From NCBI GenBank assembly GCA_963778375.1, contig CAVZTX010000011.1, positions 1 to 64,000 of the forward strand: DNA of 64,000 nt, read 5' to 3'. The position numbers were made by a program, and so were the translations under genes. This DNA is from CAVZTX01 sp963778375 (lineage in GTDB: Bacteria; Chloroflexota; Ktedonobacteria; Ktedonobacterales; Ktedonobacteraceae). Below the pieces are notes generated by a model. The model made no database searches, had not been told where the DNA came from, and worked only from the letters and a program-made list of their open reading frames with translations. The stretch's first letter is position 1. Every line of letters starts with the position of its first letter. Positions 62,039-64,000 of the stretch are shown in pieces.

Positions 62039-62824
62039 ATGAAGATGTATGTCTGTGTCAAACAGATCCCAGACCCTAACACCGTTGTTAGCAAGCTCGA
62101 TCCCAATACCAAGCGACTCGTGCGCAGTGGCGTCTCGCTCGTTCTCGACCCAGGTGACGAAAGCACAATCTCGGCAGCGATCAAGCTGCGAGATACCGTT
62201 GGCAATAGCGAAGTGACCGCCATCAGCATGGGACCTGCGAACGCCCAGGAAGCTTTGCGCCGCTCACTCGCGATGGGCGTAGACCGCGCCATACTGGTTA
62301 CCGATCCCGCTTTGGTCGGTTCCGATGCCTTAAGTACCGCACGTGTACTCGCCGCCGTCCTGAAAAAGGAAAACGCCGACCTGATCTTCTGCTCAACCGA
62401 AAGCACCGACGGCTACACCGGCATGGTCCCCAGCGGTATCGCGGAAGCCCTGAGCTTACCACAACTCACCTTCACACGTGAAATTCGCATCGAGGGCCAG
62501 AAAGCCGTCGTCAAACGAGTGACGGAAACCGGCTATTCTACCGTCGAATGCCCCCTGCCCGCCGTTGTCACGATTGCAAGCGGCACATTTGAAGCTATTT
62601 ATCCCACCATGAAGGGCATTATGGGCGCGAAAAAGAAACCTTTCACCCAACTTAGCCTAGCCGATCTCGGCATTGAACCTTCACAGGTTGGCGAAGCAGG
62701 CGCACGCGAACATGTGACGACTATAGGCAGGGTCGAAGCGCGTGCTGCTGGTCAGGTGGTCAAAGATGAGGGCAACGCTGCCCAGGTAATCGCTGACTTC
62801 TTACAGCGATACCAGTTGCTCTAA
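62039..62824 (+). CDS. etfB: Electron transfer flavoprotein beta subunit
   Basis: A 261-residue EtfB. MKMYVCVKQIPDPNTVV is the standard start; SLVLDPGDESTISAAIKLRD, ISMGPANAQEALRRSLAMGVDRAILV and the FCSTESTDGYTGMVPSGIAE loop (AMP/FAD region) follow. KRVTETGYSTVECPLPAVVTI is the recognition-loop region. EtfAB carries electrons from acyl-CoA and other dehydrogenases to the quinone pool. It is followed after 23 bases by etfA. Confidence 0.95.
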   Translation: MKMYVCVKQIPDPNTVVSKLDPNTKRLVRSGVSLVLDPGDESTISAAIKLRDTVGNSEVTAISMGPANAQEALRRSLAMGVDRAILVTDPALVGSDALSTARVLAAVLKKENADLIFCSTESTDGYTGMVPSGIAEALSLPQLTFTREIRIEGQKAVVKRVTETGYSTVECPLPAVVTIASGTFEAIYPTMKGIMGAKKKPFTQLSLADLGIEPSQVGEAGAREHVTTIGRVEARAAGQVVKDEGNAAQVIADFLQRYQLL

Positions 62825-62847
62825 GGCGCTCAAGGAGGAGAAAGATC

Positions 62848-63816
62848 ATGCCAAAAACTATTTGGGTACTCGTTGAACTCGAACAAGGCAAACCGGCCCG
62901 TTCATCGCTAGAGGTACTGGGTAAAGCGGCGCAGTTGGGTCGTGCTGAAGCTATCGTGCTGGGTTCTGCCGCTTCCGATGTTGCCCCAACACTTGGTGAA
63001 TTTGGAGCGGAAAAAGTCTATATCCACGCCGATGCTGCTTACGATAACTATCTCACGCTGCCCGCCGTCGACACGCTCAGCGACCTGCTTCAACAGCATC
63101 AGCCAACATTATTAATGCTCGCAACGACCTATGATCTACGCGATATCGCTGCTCGCCTAAATGTCCGCAACAATATGGGTGTGCTCACCGATGCCACCGA
63201 TCTCAGCTTTGAAGGCGATAACCTGCAGGTCACCATTCCCTGGGGCGGTGAAAACGTCGTAACTGCCACACTACCGCAGCCAGGAACCGGCATCGTCCTG
63301 ACACGCCCCAAGGCCTTTGGCCTGGAACACTTTGAAGGCAAAACGCCTGAGATCGAGACACTGAACGTTTCTCTCCGAGCCGAATCGCAGACCATCAAAA
63401 TTCTCGAACGCGTCGAAGTAAAGAGCGAAGGCCCTGCACTGGAGGACGCCTCTGTAATTGTCAGCGGTGGTCGCGGTCTGGGCAAGGCAGAGAATTTCCG
63501 CCTGATTGAAGAACTTGCCGCCGTACTAGGTGGAGCGCCGGGTGCAACCCGTGCAATCGTCGATGCAGGCTGGCTGCCTTACAGCTACCAGGTCGGCCAA
63601 ACAGGTAAGACCGTGAAACCCACCCTCTACATTGCCGCCGGCATCAGTGGAGCCATTCAACACCTCGCAGGAATGAAAGGTTCCAAGTATATCGTGGCAA
63701 TCAATAAGGACGAGCACGCACCAATCTTTTCTGTGACAGACCTGGGCATAGTTGGAGACGTGTTGACCATTCTTCCACAATTAACGCAGGAAGTGAAGCG
63801 GCGTAAAGCTCAGTAA
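62848..63816 (+). CDS. etfA: Electron transfer flavoprotein alpha subunit
   Basis: A 322-residue EtfA. The N-terminal part (IWVLVELEQGKPARSSLEVL) is the non-FAD domain. The C-terminal FAD domain has VSGGRGLGKAENFRLIEELA, TRAIVDAGWLPYSYQVGQTG and KPTLYIAAGISGAIQHLAGM, with AINKDEHAPIF near the end. AGGAGGAG precedes the ATG. Together with EtfB it forms the heterodimer; an Etf-quinone oxidoreductase is not in the window. Confidence 0.95.
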   Translation: MPKTIWVLVELEQGKPARSSLEVLGKAAQLGRAEAIVLGSAASDVAPTLGEFGAEKVYIHADAAYDNYLTLPAVDTLSDLLQQHQPTLLMLATTYDLRDIAARLNVRNNMGVLTDATDLSFEGDNLQVTIPWGGENVVTATLPQPGTGIVLTRPKAFGLEHFEGKTPEIETLNVSLRAESQTIKILERVEVKSEGPALEDASVIVSGGRGLGKAENFRLIEELAAVLGGAPGATRAIVDAGWLPYSYQVGQTGKTVKPTLYIAAGISGAIQHLAGMKGSKYIVAINKDEHAPIFSVTDLGIVGDVLTILPQLTQEVKRRKAQ

Positions 63817-63836
63817 GCTTTAGGAGGTACGTACCA

Positions 63837-64000
63837 ATGATGCCTCCCCGGGCTGTGATCTTTGATCTCGGAGGGACGCTCGTTCAATTGCCGAGTGGAA
63901 ATGATGGTATGGATCATCGCTGGATGCTCTCCTACCAATCTCTCACGGAGGCATTTCCGAACGCTCAATGGCCTGAGCGGGAGGCATATGTCCGTGCGAT
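63837..64000 (+). CDS. HAD-family hydrolase, N-terminal part (runs off the right edge)
   Basis: An ATG at 63837 (and a second at 63840) follows TAGGAGG. The peptide begins PPRAVIFDLGGTLVQLP, the HAD nucleophile motif DLGGT, and remains open for 54 codons to the edge. The substrate cannot be told from the fragment. It probably continues the etf operon. Confidence 0.8.
   Translation, partial: MMPPRAVIFDLGGTLVQLPSGNDGMDHRWMLSYQSLTEAFPNAQWPEREAYVRA

Overview
The window looks like a chromosomal segment of a Chloroflexota bacterium of the Ktedonobacteria type (large-genome, spore-forming, filamentous). This is an inference from content: a T-box in front of serS, a GerW/YtfJ sporulation protein, Tat-type and lipoprotein exporters, membrane proteins with Ala/Thr-rich linkers, an XRE/NB-ARC regulator, a WD40 anti-sigma factor and many lone secreted proteins. 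No rRNA gene, CRISPR array, intact transposase or prophage was found. One tRNA (Arg, UCU) is present.

Layout. 1-2.5 kb: an eCIS-core (DUF4157) metalloprotease-like protein with a duplicated helical module, broken by two frameshifts. 2.7-13.2 kb: a ten-gene minus-strand operon for ADP-heptose synthesis (gmhA, gmhB, hldE) and glycan assembly (three GT9 transferases, further GT4/GT4-like/GT2 enzymes, an SDR). 13.6-19.1 kb: thiO and a series of small metabolic genes with decayed remnants between them. 19.3-30.4 kb: exported proteins, gerW, a Gfo/Idh/MocA enzyme, tRNA-Arg and sufB. 30.7-36.9 kb: a Ser/Thr kinase-pseudokinase, a DnaJ-C-domain membrane protein, its paralogue, then a T-box and serS. 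37-49 kb: mixed metabolic, regulatory and membrane genes, including a TetR/SDR pair, two phosphoesterases, a RiPP-like small peptide, a frameshifted lipoamide dehydrogenase and a PhzF protein. 49-52.5 kb: a ybaK-type deacylase gene split by a 1.25 kb insertion that carries a secreted GH25-like gene. 52.6-57.8 kb: a membrane-anchored protein and a sugar ABC transporter. 58-61.6 kb: a WD40 anti-sigma factor, an ECF sigma factor and an XRE/NB-ARC protein. 62-64 kb: etfB, etfA and the start of a HAD hydrolase.

Two things stand out. First, at least eight otherwise well conserved genes carry a single-base frameshift, an in-frame stop or an insertion. The frameshifts sit mostly in short homopolymers, so sequence error must be separated from true decay before any of these is called dead. 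Second, a G/C-rich dispersed repeat is inserted in frame in two adjacent genes of the heptose operon (hldE and one GT9), much like coding-embedded palindromic elements in other bacteria.

The most system-like groups are the heptose/GT9 operon, the kinase plus DnaJ-C/jelly-roll cluster, and the XRE-NB-ARC / ECF sigma / WD40 anti-sigma cluster. All function calls rest on motif recognition by eye; no database search was run.
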